Assembly (NCBI GenBank): GCA_947372745.1
Contig: CANBUY010000004.1
Coordinates: forward strand, 1-64,000
Direction: 5' to 3'
Length of the DNA stretch: 64,000 nt
Source: Comamonadaceae bacterium
GTDB taxonomy: Bacteria > Pseudomonadota > Gammaproteobacteria > Burkholderiales > Burkholderiaceae_C
Shown here: positions 42,121 to 51,019 of the stretch, piece after piece
Position numbering within the stretch: position 1 is the first letter of the stretch
Layout: each line of letters opens with the position of its first letter
Made by a program: the position numbers and the translations under genes
The notes under the pieces: generated by a model
What the model saw: only the letters and a program-made list of their open reading frames with translations
Databases searched by the model: none
What the model was told of the DNA's origin: nothing

Positions 42121-43683
42121 TTAAGTGACTGTGCCCAGTTGCCAGGGCACAAATTCGTTTTGGCCGTAGCCGTGCAACTCGCTCATGGTGCGTTCACCGG
42201 ATGCGACACGCAAGATGGACTGAAATATCTGTTCACCGAGCTCATCGACCGAGACCTCGCCGTCGATAACGCCGCCGCAATTGATGTCCATGTCAGCGCG
42301 CTGTCGCTGCCACAGCGCGGTGTTGGTTGCCAACTTGATTGAGGGTGACGGTGCACATCCATAGGCCGAGCCGCGGCCGGTGGTGAAGCAGATCAGGTTG
42401 GCGCCGCCGGCCACTTGCCCGGTCGCGCTCACCGGGTCGTAGCCCGGTGTATCCATGAACACGAGGCCGCGCTGGCGCACCGGCTTGGCATACTCCAGCA
42501 CATCTACCAGATTGGTGCTGCCGCCTTTGGCAACCGCGCCCAGGGACTTTTCAAGAATGGTCGTCAGGCCACCGGCCTTGTTGCCGGCTGACGGGTTGTT
42601 GTTCAGGTCCGCACCCATGCGATGGCAATAGTCTTCCCACCAGCGGATCCGCTCAAGCAGTTTTTCAGCAACGGCAGGGGTCTGGGCGCGGCGAGTCAGT
42701 AAATGCTCGGCGCCGTAAATTTCCGGCGTTTCCGACAGGATGGCGGTGCCACCGTGGCGCACCAGCCGGTCCATCGCCGCACCCAGTGCCGGGTTCGCAC
42801 TCACGCCAGAATAACTGTCAGAGCCTCCGCACTGGAGGCCAACGATGAGGTGGCTGGCCGAAACCGGTACGCGCTCGATGCTATTGGCATCAAACAGCAG
42901 ATCACGCACAGCCTGCACGCCACGCGCAACGGCCAGTGCGGTTCCGCCCACCTCCTGGATGGTGAAGGTCTGAAGAGTGGCGCCAGCCTGCAGACCTTCA
43001 GCTTCTATCCATGCCGGAATCTGATTGGTTTCACAACCCAAGCCAATCACCAGCACCGCAGCGAAGTTGACGTGGCGGGCGTAGCCGGCCAGTGTCCTGC
43101 GCAGCACCCGCAAGCCTTCACCCTCAGAGTCAACCGCACAACCGGCGCTGTGCGTCAACGCGACGACGCCGTCGATGTTCGGATAAGGCGACAGTTCGTC
43201 GGGATGGATGTCGCGGCGAAAGTGGTCGGCAACGGCACGTGCCACCGTGGCTGAGCAATTGACCGACGTCAGCACGCCAATGTAGTTGCGGGTCGCAACC
43301 CGTCCGTCGGCTCGCACGATACCCATAAATGTGGCTGGCGTTTGCTCCAGCACAGTGGGCTGTGCATCGACCCCCATGACGCCGGCGGCACCACGCTCAA
43401 AAGTGGCCATCGCAAGATTGTGAACATGCACGTGCTGGCCGCGACTGATGGGCTGGGAAGCAAATCCAATAATCTGTCCATAGCGACGTACCGGCGCACC
43501 AGCCTCGATGTCACGCACCGCGACTTTGTGACCCGGTGGAATCAAACCCACTACCTGCAGATTTTCTTCACTTAGAGTCATGCCAGACATCAACTGACGC
43601 CGTGTGATCACCACGTCATCGAGGGGATGCAAGCGAATCGTCGGGGGCGCCGTCATCGGGACGGAAGGGGAACTTGAATTCAC
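42121..43683 (-). CDS. UxaA-family sugar-acid dehydratase (altronate/galactarate dehydratase-like)
   Basis: A 520-aa protein with an N-terminal SAF-like domain (about 10-100) and a large UxaA C-terminal domain: VGVLTSVNCSATVARAVADHF, ALTHSAGCAVDSEG, GLGCETNQ, GLQCGGSDSYSGVSANPA and KGGSTNLVDVLEYAKP. Conserved cysteines and His are consistent with an iron-dependent dehydratase of altronate, galactarate or a related acid. GTG 43683 is chosen as start because AGGAG lies 9 bp before it and it follows the FAH stop after one base; ATG 43656 is the alternative. The exact substrate is not fixed. Confidence 0.87.
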   Translation of the reverse strand: MNSSSPSVPMTAPPTIRLHPLDDVVITRRQLMSGMTLSEENLQVVGLIPPGHKVAVRDIEAGAPVRRYGQIIGFASQPISRGQHVHVHNLAMATFERGAAGVMGVDAQPTVLEQTPATFMGIVRADGRVATRNYIGVLTSVNCSATVARAVADHFRRDIHPDELSPYPNIDGVVALTHSAGCAVDSEGEGLRVLRRTLAGYARHVNFAAVLVIGLGCETNQIPAWIEAEGLQAGATLQTFTIQEVGGTALAVARGVQAVRDLLFDANSIERVPVSASHLIVGLQCGGSDSYSGVSANPALGAAMDRLVRHGGTAILSETPEIYGAEHLLTRRAQTPAVAEKLLERIRWWEDYCHRMGADLNNNPSAGNKAGGLTTILEKSLGAVAKGGSTNLVDVLEYAKPVRQRGLVFMDTPGYDPVSATGQVAGGANLICFTTGRGSAYGCAPSPSIKLATNTALWQRQRADMDINCGGVIDGEVSVDELGEQIFQSILRVASGERTMSELHGYGQNEFVPWQLGTVT

Positions 43684-43684
43684 G

Positions 43685-44899
43685 CTAAAGGTCTCCTGCG
43701 CCCAGCAAGGAGCGGCGAGAAAGGTTATTGAAAAAAGCCCGCAGGCCAAAACGCCAGGGAGACGCTTGTTCGCTGTGCGTCACACGGTTGCACAACTCGC
43801 CCAACTGTGCGCTGCGAATCGATACGCGGTCGCCCAACTTGTGGGTGAAGCCTTCGCCGGGCTGGTCGCGGTCCTGGGTTGGCGCAAACAAGGTGCCCAA
43901 AAACAGCATGAAGCCGTCCGGGTACTGGTGCGCTGCCATCACTTGGTCCACCAGTTCGAGTGGATCACGGCTGATGCGGTCCATGGAATTGGTGCCATGA
44001 AGCTCGAATCCGTCTGCACCGTCGACCCGCAGTTGCAGCACTGCGCGCCGCACATCATCCAAGGTGAATGAATCGTCAAAGAGGCGGATAAAAGGTCCGA
44101 TGGCGCAGGACGCATTGTTGTCCTTGGCCTTGCCCAGCAGCAGGGCACTGCGCCCCTCAATGTCGCGCAGATTGACGTCGTTCCCCAGACTGGCGCCCAC
44201 GATCTGGCCGCGACTGTTGACCGCCAGCACCACCTCGGGCTCCGGGTTGTTCCATGAAGAATCGGCGCGAATGCCAACGTCGCTGCCAGTGCCCACGGCG
44301 GCCAGCACCGGTGCCTTGGTAAACACCTCGGCGTCGGGGCCGATGCCCACTTCCAGGTATTGCGACCAGAGACCCTGGCTCTGCAGCAACTGCTTGAGCG
44401 CCTGGGCCTGAGCCGAACCCGGCTTCACCGCCGACAGGTCGCTGCCGACCTGGGCATGAACTTGCGCCCGTACCGCCTGTGCGCGTACCGGATCGCCACC
44501 GGCTTGCTCCTCGATCACCCGTTCAATCATGCTGGCTGCAAAGGTGACGCCGCAGGCCTTGATCACCTGCAAGTCGCAAGGTGCCAGGAAGAATGCGATT
44601 TTCGGATTGCGCACTGCCTCATCGCTGTTGGCGAGAATCTCATCGAGAGAACCCAAGCGTTCACCTGGCGTTGCTTTGACCAACTGCTCCGGCGCCACGC
44701 ACTCCAGCAGGGTACTCATCGTGGGGAACTGGGCCGTCAGGTCAAAAACACCATTGGCGCGAATCACCACGATCGACGGACCGGGCACAGCACCCGGTCG
44801 CCATACGCGTGCCACCAGCGTGCCGGTGCATGCGTCGTCCGGCAAGAAGCGTGCAACTTTCATGTCCATTGGCACAGACTCTAAAAGTTCACTGCTCAT
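43685..44899 (-). CDS. Fumarylacetoacetate-hydrolase family protein (sugar-acid pathway)
   Basis: A 404-aa protein with the FAH fold in the C-terminal two thirds: GIRADSSWNNPEPEVVLAV (metal-binding Glu pair), GNDVNLRDIEGRSALLLGKAKDN, and FMLFLGTLFAPTQDRD. Relatives with this long N-terminal part act as 2-keto-3-deoxy-pentonate dehydratases or diketo-acid hydrolases. Next to UxaA-type dehydratase and 2,5-dioxovalerate dehydrogenase genes, a role in converting 2-keto-3-deoxy-arabinonate-like acids to 2,5-dioxovalerate is likely. It overlaps the binding-protein gene by 4 bp (ATGA). Confidence 0.85.
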   Translation of the reverse strand: MSSELLESVPMDMKVARFLPDDACTGTLVARVWRPGAVPGPSIVVIRANGVFDLTAQFPTMSTLLECVAPEQLVKATPGERLGSLDEILANSDEAVRNPKIAFFLAPCDLQVIKACGVTFAASMIERVIEEQAGGDPVRAQAVRAQVHAQVGSDLSAVKPGSAQAQALKQLLQSQGLWSQYLEVGIGPDAEVFTKAPVLAAVGTGSDVGIRADSSWNNPEPEVVLAVNSRGQIVGASLGNDVNLRDIEGRSALLLGKAKDNNASCAIGPFIRLFDDSFTLDDVRRAVLQLRVDGADGFELHGTNSMDRISRDPLELVDQVMAAHQYPDGFMLFLGTLFAPTQDRDQPGEGFTHKLGDRVSIRSAQLGELCNRVTHSEQASPWRFGLRAFFNNLSRRSLLGAGDL

Positions 44900-45720
44900 T
44901 GTGCAATGGCGCGAGCTTCTATCGCCACTTTGTTCATGTCAGGCAAGGGCAGGCCCATCCATTTTGTATAGATTTGGTTCAGTTGACCATTGGTGGTGTT
45001 CTTCTCTACCCAGGTGTTGATCCAATTGGCCAACTCAGTGTCGTTCTTACGCATGCCGATCGCCAGCGGTTGAACTTTTACAACAAATTTGACCTCCAAA
45101 TTCTTACCCGGCATACTTTTGGCCAAGGCTTGAATCGTCGCGGCAGGTTTGACAATCGCATCGACCTGACCTGTGCTGAATGCCGTGTTGCAAGTGGCAT
45201 CGTCGCCGTAGCGCACCAGAGTGGCCCCCGTGGGTGCCGACTTTGTAAGTTCCAAATCATCCAAATTGCCGCGCACCACGCCAATGCGCTTGCCGACCAA
45301 ATCTTCCAACTTGGTTATTGCGGTTCCCTTGGAGGCGCCCAAAACCATCTGATTAACGCTGTACGGGGTGGAGAAGGCAACCACCTTGGCCCGATCAGGG
45401 GTCACGCTAAACGATGAGATGACCATGTCGACCTTGCTAGTCATCAGGAAAGGGACGCGGTTAGGACCATTGACTTCCACGATCTGCAGCTCCACCCCCA
45501 TGTCCTTGGCCATGGCGCGCGCAACGTCCACGTCGGAGCCTATTGGCTGCACGGCAGCGTCGGTCATGCCATAAGGCGGAACGCTGAGGTCGATGGCGAC
45601 CAGCAGCTTCTTGCGCGACTGAATTTCCTTGAGGGTGTTGGCATTGGCGGCAAAGCCCATGCCTGCCAAGCCGAGTGCTATGGCGGCAAGAGTGATGGTG
45701 CGACGATTGAAATTGATCAT
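44896..45720 (-). CDS. Amino-acid-type ABC transporter substrate-binding protein
   Basis: A 274-aa periplasmic receptor of the polar amino acid (PAAT) family. The signal peptide ends at ANA (about residue 27), then LLVAIDLSVPPYGMTD, MAKDMGVELQIVEVNGPNRV and MVISSFSVTPDRAKVVAFSTPY, the usual family blocks. Although related to amino acid receptors, its fusion by ATGA overlap to a sugar-acid enzyme gene suggests that the ligand is a sugar acid. It is the fourth of five genes for one importer and pathway. Confidence 0.9.
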   Translation of the reverse strand: MINFNRRTITLAAIALGLAGMGFAANANTLKEIQSRKKLLVAIDLSVPPYGMTDAAVQPIGSDVDVARAMAKDMGVELQIVEVNGPNRVPFLMTSKVDMVISSFSVTPDRAKVVAFSTPYSVNQMVLGASKGTAITKLEDLVGKRIGVVRGNLDDLELTKSAPTGATLVRYGDDATCNTAFSTGQVDAIVKPAATIQALAKSMPGKNLEVKFVVKVQPLAIGMRKNDTELANWINTWVEKNTTNGQLNQIYTKWMGLPLPDMNKVAIEARAIAQ

Positions 45721-45749
45721 GATGATTCCTTTGGGTGGGTTGATGCGGC

Positions 45750-46559
45750 TTACAGGCCGCTGCTGATGAACTGCTTGAATTCGGGGGTTTTAGGGTGGTT
45801 GAAAAGCTCCTCGGGCGGGCCCATTTCCCAGACCCGGCCTTGGTGCATGAAGATGACCACATCGGCGAGGCGACGCGCAAAGGCCATCTCGTGCGTCACC
45901 AGCACCATGGTCATGCCCTGGCGCGAGAGGTCTTCCATCACCTTGAGCACCTCGCCGGTGAGTTCCGGGTCCAGCGCGGAGGTGACTTCGTCGAACAGCA
46001 TAAGCTGCGGTGACAGTGCCAACGAGCGAGCGATAGCGACCCTTTGTGACTGGCCACCTGAAAGCTGTTCGGGATAGCTGGCCGCTTTGTCCAGCAGCCC
46101 GACCAACGCCAGCACGCGACTCGCGATGACCCCAGCCTCGGCGCGGCTGTGTTTTTTGACTGCAGTGAGTGCCAGCGTGATGTTGCGCTCCACTGTCAAG
46201 TGGGGGAAAAGGTTGTAGCTCTGAAACACGATGCCGACATCACTGCGTAACTCCCGGCGTGCCAGACGACTGGGCGCTCCTACATCGTGGCCACAGACTT
46301 GCAGTTCGCCGCCTTCAATGCTTTCCAGCGCATTCATGCAACGCAGTAAGGTGCTTTTGCCCGAACCGCTTCGTCCGACAATTGCCACCAACTGCCCCCG
46401 CTTTATTTCCAGCGAGACACCGTTGAGCACCTGCAAGGCGCCGAAGCGTTTGACCAGGTTCTTGACCGAGACAATCAGTTCCGGTGGAGAATTTTCGATT
46501 TCCTGCGGCTGTTCTGACACCCGACTCGAACATGGGGGGGCGAGCGCATTATTTTCCAA
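45750..46559 (-). CDS. Amino-acid-type ABC transporter ATP-binding protein
   Basis: A PAAT-family ATPase. Walker A is GRSGSGKST, the signature LSGGQSQRVAIARSL and Walker B LMLFDEVTSALDP, followed by the H-loop VTHEM. No ATG is well placed: TTG 46559 (AGGA 9 bp upstream, overlapping the permease stop) gives 269 aa, and GTG 46520 gives 256 aa. The frame open to 46709 would overlap the permease gene by 160 bp and is rejected. It serves the two permeases encoded just upstream. Confidence 0.88.
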   Translation of the reverse strand: MENNALAPPCSSRVSEQPQEIENSPPELIVSVKNLVKRFGALQVLNGVSLEIKRGQLVAIVGRSGSGKSTLLRCMNALESIEGGELQVCGHDVGAPSRLARRELRSDVGIVFQSYNLFPHLTVERNITLALTAVKKHSRAEAGVIASRVLALVGLLDKAASYPEQLSGGQSQRVAIARSLALSPQLMLFDEVTSALDPELTGEVLKVMEDLSRQGMTMVLVTHEMAFARRLADVVIFMHQGRVWEMGPPEELFNHPKTPEFKQFISSGL

Positions 46560-47196
46560 CCTTGAGTTTCCTTTCGAAATAGTGACTGGCCAAAGACAGC
46601 GGGTAGCACAGCGCGAAGTACATGAGTGCAATGATGAAATAGACCGTGAATGGCTGGAATGTTGAGTTATTGACAATTTGGCCAGCGCGGGAGAGTTCCA
46701 GGAAGCCAATCACAGAGGCCAGCGAGGTGTTCTTTACCACCTGGACCATGAAGCCCACGGTAGGTGGAATTGCTATACGGGAAGCCTGCGGCAGGATGAC
46801 ATAAAAGTATTGGGCAAACCGGCTCAAGCCCAGGCATTCAGCGGCCTCCCATTGGGTTGGTGTGACGGACTGTATGCAACCGCGCCAAATTTCGCCCAGA
46901 AAGGCCCCGGTATAGAGGGTCAGCGAAAGCGCGGCGGCCAACAGGGGGGGCACGTTCAGCCCCGCAATACTCATACCGAAATAAGACAGGAACAACAGCA
47001 CCAGCAGCGGAGTACCCTGGAGCACCTGGATATAGGCGGCTGCAGCATTGCGCAGCAAGGCAATCTTGGACACCCGGGCCAGTGCCAAGGCCAGACCCAG
47101 CACAGCGCCCCCCACAAAAGCCATTAGAGAGAGTAGTACGGTCCACTGCGCGGCAATAACCAGGTAACCCAGATGCGTGAAAGAGAGTGTATTCAT
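46549..47196 (-). CDS. Amino-acid-type ABC transporter permease (2)
   Basis: A 215-aa permease with five membrane helices. The inner-membrane coupling motif is EIWRGCIQSVTPTQWEAAECLG (the EAA-type loop, about 105-125), ending VKNTSLASVIGFLEL. ATG 47196 is used because AAGGAG lies 9 bp upstream. It pairs with the permease gene 13 bp upstream. Confidence 0.9.
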   Translation of the reverse strand: MNTLSFTHLGYLVIAAQWTVLLSLMAFVGGAVLGLALALARVSKIALLRNAAAAYIQVLQGTPLLVLLFLSYFGMSIAGLNVPPLLAAALSLTLYTGAFLGEIWRGCIQSVTPTQWEAAECLGLSRFAQYFYVILPQASRIAIPPTVGFMVQVVKNTSLASVIGFLELSRAGQIVNNSTFQPFTVYFIIALMYFALCYPLSLASHYFERKLKVGK

Positions 47197-47209
47197 GACA
47201 ATGGCTCCT

Positions 47210-47893
47210 TCAGATTGCCGTGCCAAGGCGACGCCGGCGCACAAAGACGAGCTGGCCTATGCACCAAAACACAGCCCGGAACATGAACGAGAGCGCAATG
47301 TAGATGACAGCGATCACGATGTAGACCTCAAAGCTGCGGAATGTCTCGGACTGAAGCAGGTTGGCGGCGGCGGTCAGTTCTTCGGCCGAGATCTGCGAGG
47401 TCACACTTGACGCCAACATCAACAGCACGAATTGACTAGAAAGGGCGGGATAGACCCGCTCGATGGCGGGCAGCAGTACCACGTGCCAATAGACCTGAAG
47501 ACGGGACAGACCCAGGCATTCAGCTGCCTCGATCTGGCTACGTGACACCGAATTGATACCGGCGCGAATAATCTCGGTGCAATAAGCGCCGATATTGATG
47601 GTCAGCGCCAGCGCAGCAGACAATTCGGCAGAAATCTTCAGTCCCATACTGGACAGTCCACAATAAACCAGAAATATCTGAATCAGCATGGGGGTGTTGC
47701 GAATGGCTTCGACATAGATGCCGACCAAGCGACGCACCGCGGGCGTGCCGCTCGAACGGGCAACGGCACAAACCGCGCCGATAACGAAGCCGAGCAGGAT
47801 AGAAACCGTCGCCAATTGAATGGTCAACCAGGCGCCGTGTAACAGGCGTGGCCATGTTTCAGCCAAGAACGTGAAGTCAAATTGATATTGCAT
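47210..47893 (-). CDS. Amino-acid-type ABC transporter permease (1)
   Basis: A 227-aa permease with about five membrane helices: LATVSILLGFVIGAVCAVAR, NTPMLIQIFLVYCGLSSMGL and an EAA-type loop EIIRAGINSVSRSQIEAAECLG. With the second permease it forms the heterodimeric membrane channel of the PAAT importer. It starts 22 bp after the GntR gene, so regulator and transporter are probably co-transcribed. Confidence 0.9.
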   Translation of the reverse strand: MQYQFDFTFLAETWPRLLHGAWLTIQLATVSILLGFVIGAVCAVARSSGTPAVRRLVGIYVEAIRNTPMLIQIFLVYCGLSSMGLKISAELSAALALTINIGAYCTEIIRAGINSVSRSQIEAAECLGLSRLQVYWHVVLLPAIERVYPALSSQFVLLMLASSVTSQISAEELTAAANLLQSETFRSFEVYIVIAVIYIALSFMFRAVFWCIGQLVFVRRRRLGTAI

Positions 47894-47914
47894 GGTGTGG
47901 AACTTCTTTGACGG

Positions 47915-48673
47915 TCAGGACCAAGCCGTGGCGATGTTCTGACGAACGGACACATCCTTGTGCGCGTCTGGTACGTTGGCAAGTTCCCAACCACGCTCCA
48001 ATGCCGCCCGAACTGTGTCCAGGTGGACCACCATTGCTGCACGCGCACCTTGCTCATCTCGCCGCTCAATTGCTACCACGAGCTTGCGGTGTTCTTCAAT
48101 AGCCTCTGCGTGGCGTTGCGGGCTGTCAAAGTGCTCGTCCAACTTGCGAAACATGGCGCTATAGCGAAAGTTCCACAGCTGATTGACCATGTATGCCAGA
48201 GCACTGTTTCCTGAGGCCTCCGCAATGCGCAGGTGAAACAGGGAATCGGCGTTCAAACCGTTGCCGCTTGAACCGACTTCGTCGGTCATCATCTGCAAGG
48301 TTTCCCGGATGCGGGCGTGGTCCTTGGCGCTGCCATCGCGTGCTGCCAGTGCGGCCGTCTCAGTCTCAATCAGGTAGCGCGCTGACAACACTTCAAAAGG
48401 GCCCGGTTCGCCCAGCATGGCGGTCTGTGAGTTGGCGGCCTGGACCTCGTTGACAAAAATACCCAGGCCGACGCGTACCACCACAAGTCCGTCAATTTCT
48501 AGCGCAATGAGCGCCTCTCGTACCGAGGCGCGGCTGACACTGAATTGCTGGGAGAGGTCGCGCTCAGAAGGCAGACGGTCGCCAGGTTTGAACTCGCCAC
48601 GCCGAACCAGTTCCGACAACTGGTCGGCAATTTGGCGGTAAAGGCGCTGGGATGTGACGGCTTGTATGGGCAT
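47915..48673 (-). CDS. GntR-family regulator, FadR/FCD subfamily
   Basis: A 252-aa regulator. The winged helix (about 8-75) includes GEFKPGDRLPSERDLSQQF and SRASVREALIALEIDGLV; the FCD effector domain (about 95-230) has histidines and acidic residues for metal-dependent ligand binding (SLFHLRIAEASGN). It heads the minus-strand operon for sugar-acid uptake and breakdown. Two identical GTGGTCAGGCCAC sites lie upstream, suggesting self-regulation by a sugar acid. Confidence 0.92.
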   Translation of the reverse strand: MPIQAVTSQRLYRQIADQLSELVRRGEFKPGDRLPSERDLSQQFSVSRASVREALIALEIDGLVVVRVGLGIFVNEVQAANSQTAMLGEPGPFEVLSARYLIETETAALAARDGSAKDHARIRETLQMMTDEVGSSGNGLNADSLFHLRIAEASGNSALAYMVNQLWNFRYSAMFRKLDEHFDSPQRHAEAIEEHRKLVVAIERRDEQGARAAMVVHLDTVRAALERGWELANVPDAHKDVSVRQNIATAWS

Positions 48674-48701
48674 GGCAGTGAATTTATATTGGTTGGATGG
48701 C

Positions 48702-48720
48702 CTAGTGGTCAGGCCACTAG
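48702..48720. promoter_or_regulatory. GntR-type operator 1
   Basis: CTAGTGG-TCAGG-CCACTAG is a perfect 7-bp dyad with a 5-nt centre, 29 bp upstream of the gntR start. Its 13-bp core GTGGTCAGGCCAC recurs unchanged 120 bp away. Confidence 0.7.
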
Positions 48721-48822
48721 ATTTGTTAATATTATCGAGAAGTAGCGCAAGAGGAATCAGTACATACCCTTGATGTTGGTTTTTATTAAATAGGTCATCG
48801 AAACATAAAGCGATTTATGGAC

Positions 48823-48839
48823 TGGTGGTCAGGCCACCA
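48823..48839. promoter_or_regulatory. GntR-type operator 2
   Basis: TGGTGG-TCAGG-CCACCA shares the 13-bp core GTGGTCAGGCCAC with operator 1. The 120-bp distance is close to a whole number of helical turns (about 11.4), so looping between bound FadR-type dimers is possible but not required. Confidence 0.65.
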
Positions 48840-49047
48840 AACGATGACTGGCGCTTAGCTGTGCTGAATGAACTAACGCGGACTTGTGAATGACCATCAA
48901 TTAACTCAACGACAGCTTTCAAAATGCCCCGTAGCGATTGGCAATGACTGCAATACAGCGACTCCAATCTCAGCATTGATTTTTCGGATGACTCCAAACG
49001 CTGCGTTGCTGCCGTCTAATTCCAGGATTTGACGGCGCAAAAAATCA

Positions 49048-49965
49048 CTATTTTTGAATCACCCGCCACAGCGCCTCCGCCGGCGCTGACAGGTCAGTGC
49101 GCTGGCGGTAGAGGCGTATATCAACGGGGATGTGCCACTTGGGGCTGCCAGCAGAAAGTAGTTGGCCGCTGGCCAACTCGGCCTTGATCAGGCTTTGTGG
49201 CAACCAGGCAATGCCGCGCCCCTCCAGTGCCATGGTCTTGAGCAGCACGGCGTGGTGGGCGGTGAAGACGGTGCTGAATGGCGCCTCGTCCAGCGCTTTG
49301 GGCATCAGGCTGCGCATGATGCGGCCCAGGCCCGAGTCTTGCCCGTAGGCCAGCACGGGCACGGGCGCTGGTGCAGATTCGTCGATCCAGTGCTGGGGCA
49401 CGCCGCTGGGGCCTGGTGCCGTCACAGGCAGCAGCATATCGTCGCTCACTCGGGCAAAGGTGTACTGCACGTCATCAAGCCGGCTGGCCACCGAGGTGTG
49501 GCCGTGGCTCAGTAGAAACTGAATGCGGCCCTGTAGCATCAGCTCTTCGCAGGCCACCAGGTTGTCCGACATGATCTGGATGGGCCCCAGTCGCAACTGG
49601 GCCTCAATGCCGCTGAGCCAACTGGGGAAAAAGCTCAAAGACAAGACATGTGTGGCGGCAAAGCGCAGGCTCGCGGCGGCTTGTTCGTGCGCGGCCCGCG
49701 CTTTCAGGCGCGAGACTTCCAGGCGTTGCAACAAGTCATCTATGGCGGGGTGAAAGCGCTTGCCGGCTTCGGTGAGTACCACAGGCTGGGCGCTGCGGTC
49801 AAATAAATCAACGCCCACCCATTCCTCAAGTGATTTGATATGGCGGCTGAAGGCCGGTTGCGCAATGGCGCGCACCTTGGCAGCGCGGGAGAAATTGCCG
49901 CTGTCAGCCAGCGCCAAAAAGTCTTCCAGCCAGTCAAGGTCAAGAGGTCGGTTGCCGGGGCCCAT
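49048..49965 (-). CDS. LysR-family transcriptional regulator
   Basis: A 305-aa regulator. The winged helix (LDWLEDFLALADSGNFSRAA, about 9-28; FSRHIKSLEEWVGVDLFDR) is standard. The effector domain runs from about 92 to 300. It is divergent from a DapA-family gene across 91 bp and likely controls the DapA-Bug-SDR-TarD operon. Two short dyads, ATAGTTCTAT (49972-49981) and TATGAACATA (50025-50034), in the gap may be its binding sites, although this is weak. Confidence 0.9.
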   Translation of the reverse strand: MGPGNRPLDLDWLEDFLALADSGNFSRAAKVRAIAQPAFSRHIKSLEEWVGVDLFDRSAQPVVLTEAGKRFHPAIDDLLQRLEVSRLKARAAHEQAAASLRFAATHVLSLSFFPSWLSGIEAQLRLGPIQIMSDNLVACEELMLQGRIQFLLSHGHTSVASRLDDVQYTFARVSDDMLLPVTAPGPSGVPQHWIDESAPAPVPVLAYGQDSGLGRIMRSLMPKALDEAPFSTVFTAHHAVLLKTMALEGRGIAWLPQSLIKAELASGQLLSAGSPKWHIPVDIRLYRQRTDLSAPAEALWRVIQK

Positions 49966-50056
49966 AAGTGAATAGTTCTATGCGTTACGAGTATTGGACG
50001 GGACGGGGCACTTGTATGAACATAGCGACTCTTTTCACTACGGATCTTCAAGCCCC

Positions 50057-50989
50057 ATGCCCACTATCGCCAATTATCGGGGGATTATTCCCGCCATTGC
50101 CTGCCCCTTCAACTCAGACAACAGCATTGATGAGCCTGGCCTGCGCCGATTGGCCTCCTGGCTGGCGGGCCACAAAGGGGTGGTGGCGGTCATGACCAAC
50201 GGCCATACCGGTGAGGTTTTTTCCCTCACACCCCTAGAGCGCGCCCGCGTGACGCGCATCGTGGCCGATGAGCTGAAAGGGCGCATGCCTGTCATTTCTT
50301 CCATCGTTTGTGAAGGTTTGACGGACGCCGCCGAGCACGCCCGGTTGGCTGTGGAGGCGGGCGCTCAGGCGCTGGATGTGATGCCGCCGCACCACTGGTT
50401 GCGTTTTGGCTTCCACGCCGATCATGCGCTGCAGTACTTTGACGCCATTTGGCAAGCGGCCCAGGTAGATCTCGTGTGCCACGTTTACCCGGCTCGCACC
50501 CAGGCGTCTTACTCTTCAGAATTGCTGGCCGATCTGGCGCGGCTGCCTTATGTGCAGGCCTTCAAGGTCGGGCAGCGCGAGATGAGTAAATATGCCCGAG
50601 ACCTCAAGGCCATACGTGATGCCGATCCCTCAAAGGCCATTTTGACCTGTCACGACGAGTATTTGCTGGCCTCGATGGTGCAAGGCGTGGATGGTGCCTT
50701 GGTGGGCTTTGCCAGCTGCATTCCCCAGCTCATCATTGATTTATTTGAAGCCGTCAAGCAAGGCGACCTGCACCAGGCCATGAAGATTCAAGCGCTCATT
50801 ACCCCCATCAAAGAGGCGGTTTATGGGGCAGGCGAGCCCACCGGCGAGGCCCATGCCCGCATGAAAGCGGCCATGAAATGGGTGGGCGTGCTGGACAACG
50901 CGCATGTGCGCCCCCCTACTCACGCGCCTTCAGTCGCTGAGAATGAGTTGATTCGCCAAGCGGTAGCCAACGCCGGTCTACTCAAATAA
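50057..50989 (+). CDS. DapA/NAL-superfamily lyase
   Basis: A 310-aa TIM-barrel aldolase/dehydratase using a Schiff-base lysine. The lysine is in VQAFKVGQREM (about 170) and the tyrosine of the usual YP motif in CHVYPARTQ (about 140). The start YRGIIPAIACPFNSDNSIDE and the TNGHTGEVFSLTPLER block are family-like, with GTTGE altered to GHTGE. Nothing here suggests lysine synthesis; the operon context points to cleavage or dehydration of a 2-keto sugar acid. ATG 50057 is used because the family start (about 8 residues before GIIP) is found there. Confidence 0.85.
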   Translation: MPTIANYRGIIPAIACPFNSDNSIDEPGLRRLASWLAGHKGVVAVMTNGHTGEVFSLTPLERARVTRIVADELKGRMPVISSIVCEGLTDAAEHARLAVEAGAQALDVMPPHHWLRFGFHADHALQYFDAIWQAAQVDLVCHVYPARTQASYSSELLADLARLPYVQAFKVGQREMSKYARDLKAIRDADPSKAILTCHDEYLLASMVQGVDGALVGFASCIPQLIIDLFEAVKQGDLHQAMKIQALITPIKEAVYGAGEPTGEAHARMKAAMKWVGVLDNAHVRPPTHAPSVAENELIRQAVANAGLLK

Positions 50990-51019
50990 ACCTCGCCCTT
51001 GAAACCAGGAGACAAAACC

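Larger units (their letters stand above)
48674..49047. other. 374-bp control region upstream of gntR
   Basis: There is no credible gene here. The left half is AT-rich and carries two GntR-type operators. The right half (48840-49047) holds no structure I can name. The end of the LysR gene lies at its right edge. Confidence 0.6.

Noticed and set aside
48815-48997. 60-aa frame on the minus strand upstream of gntR
   Set aside because: It contains a candidate GntR operator, has no ribosome binding site and no recognisable similarity.
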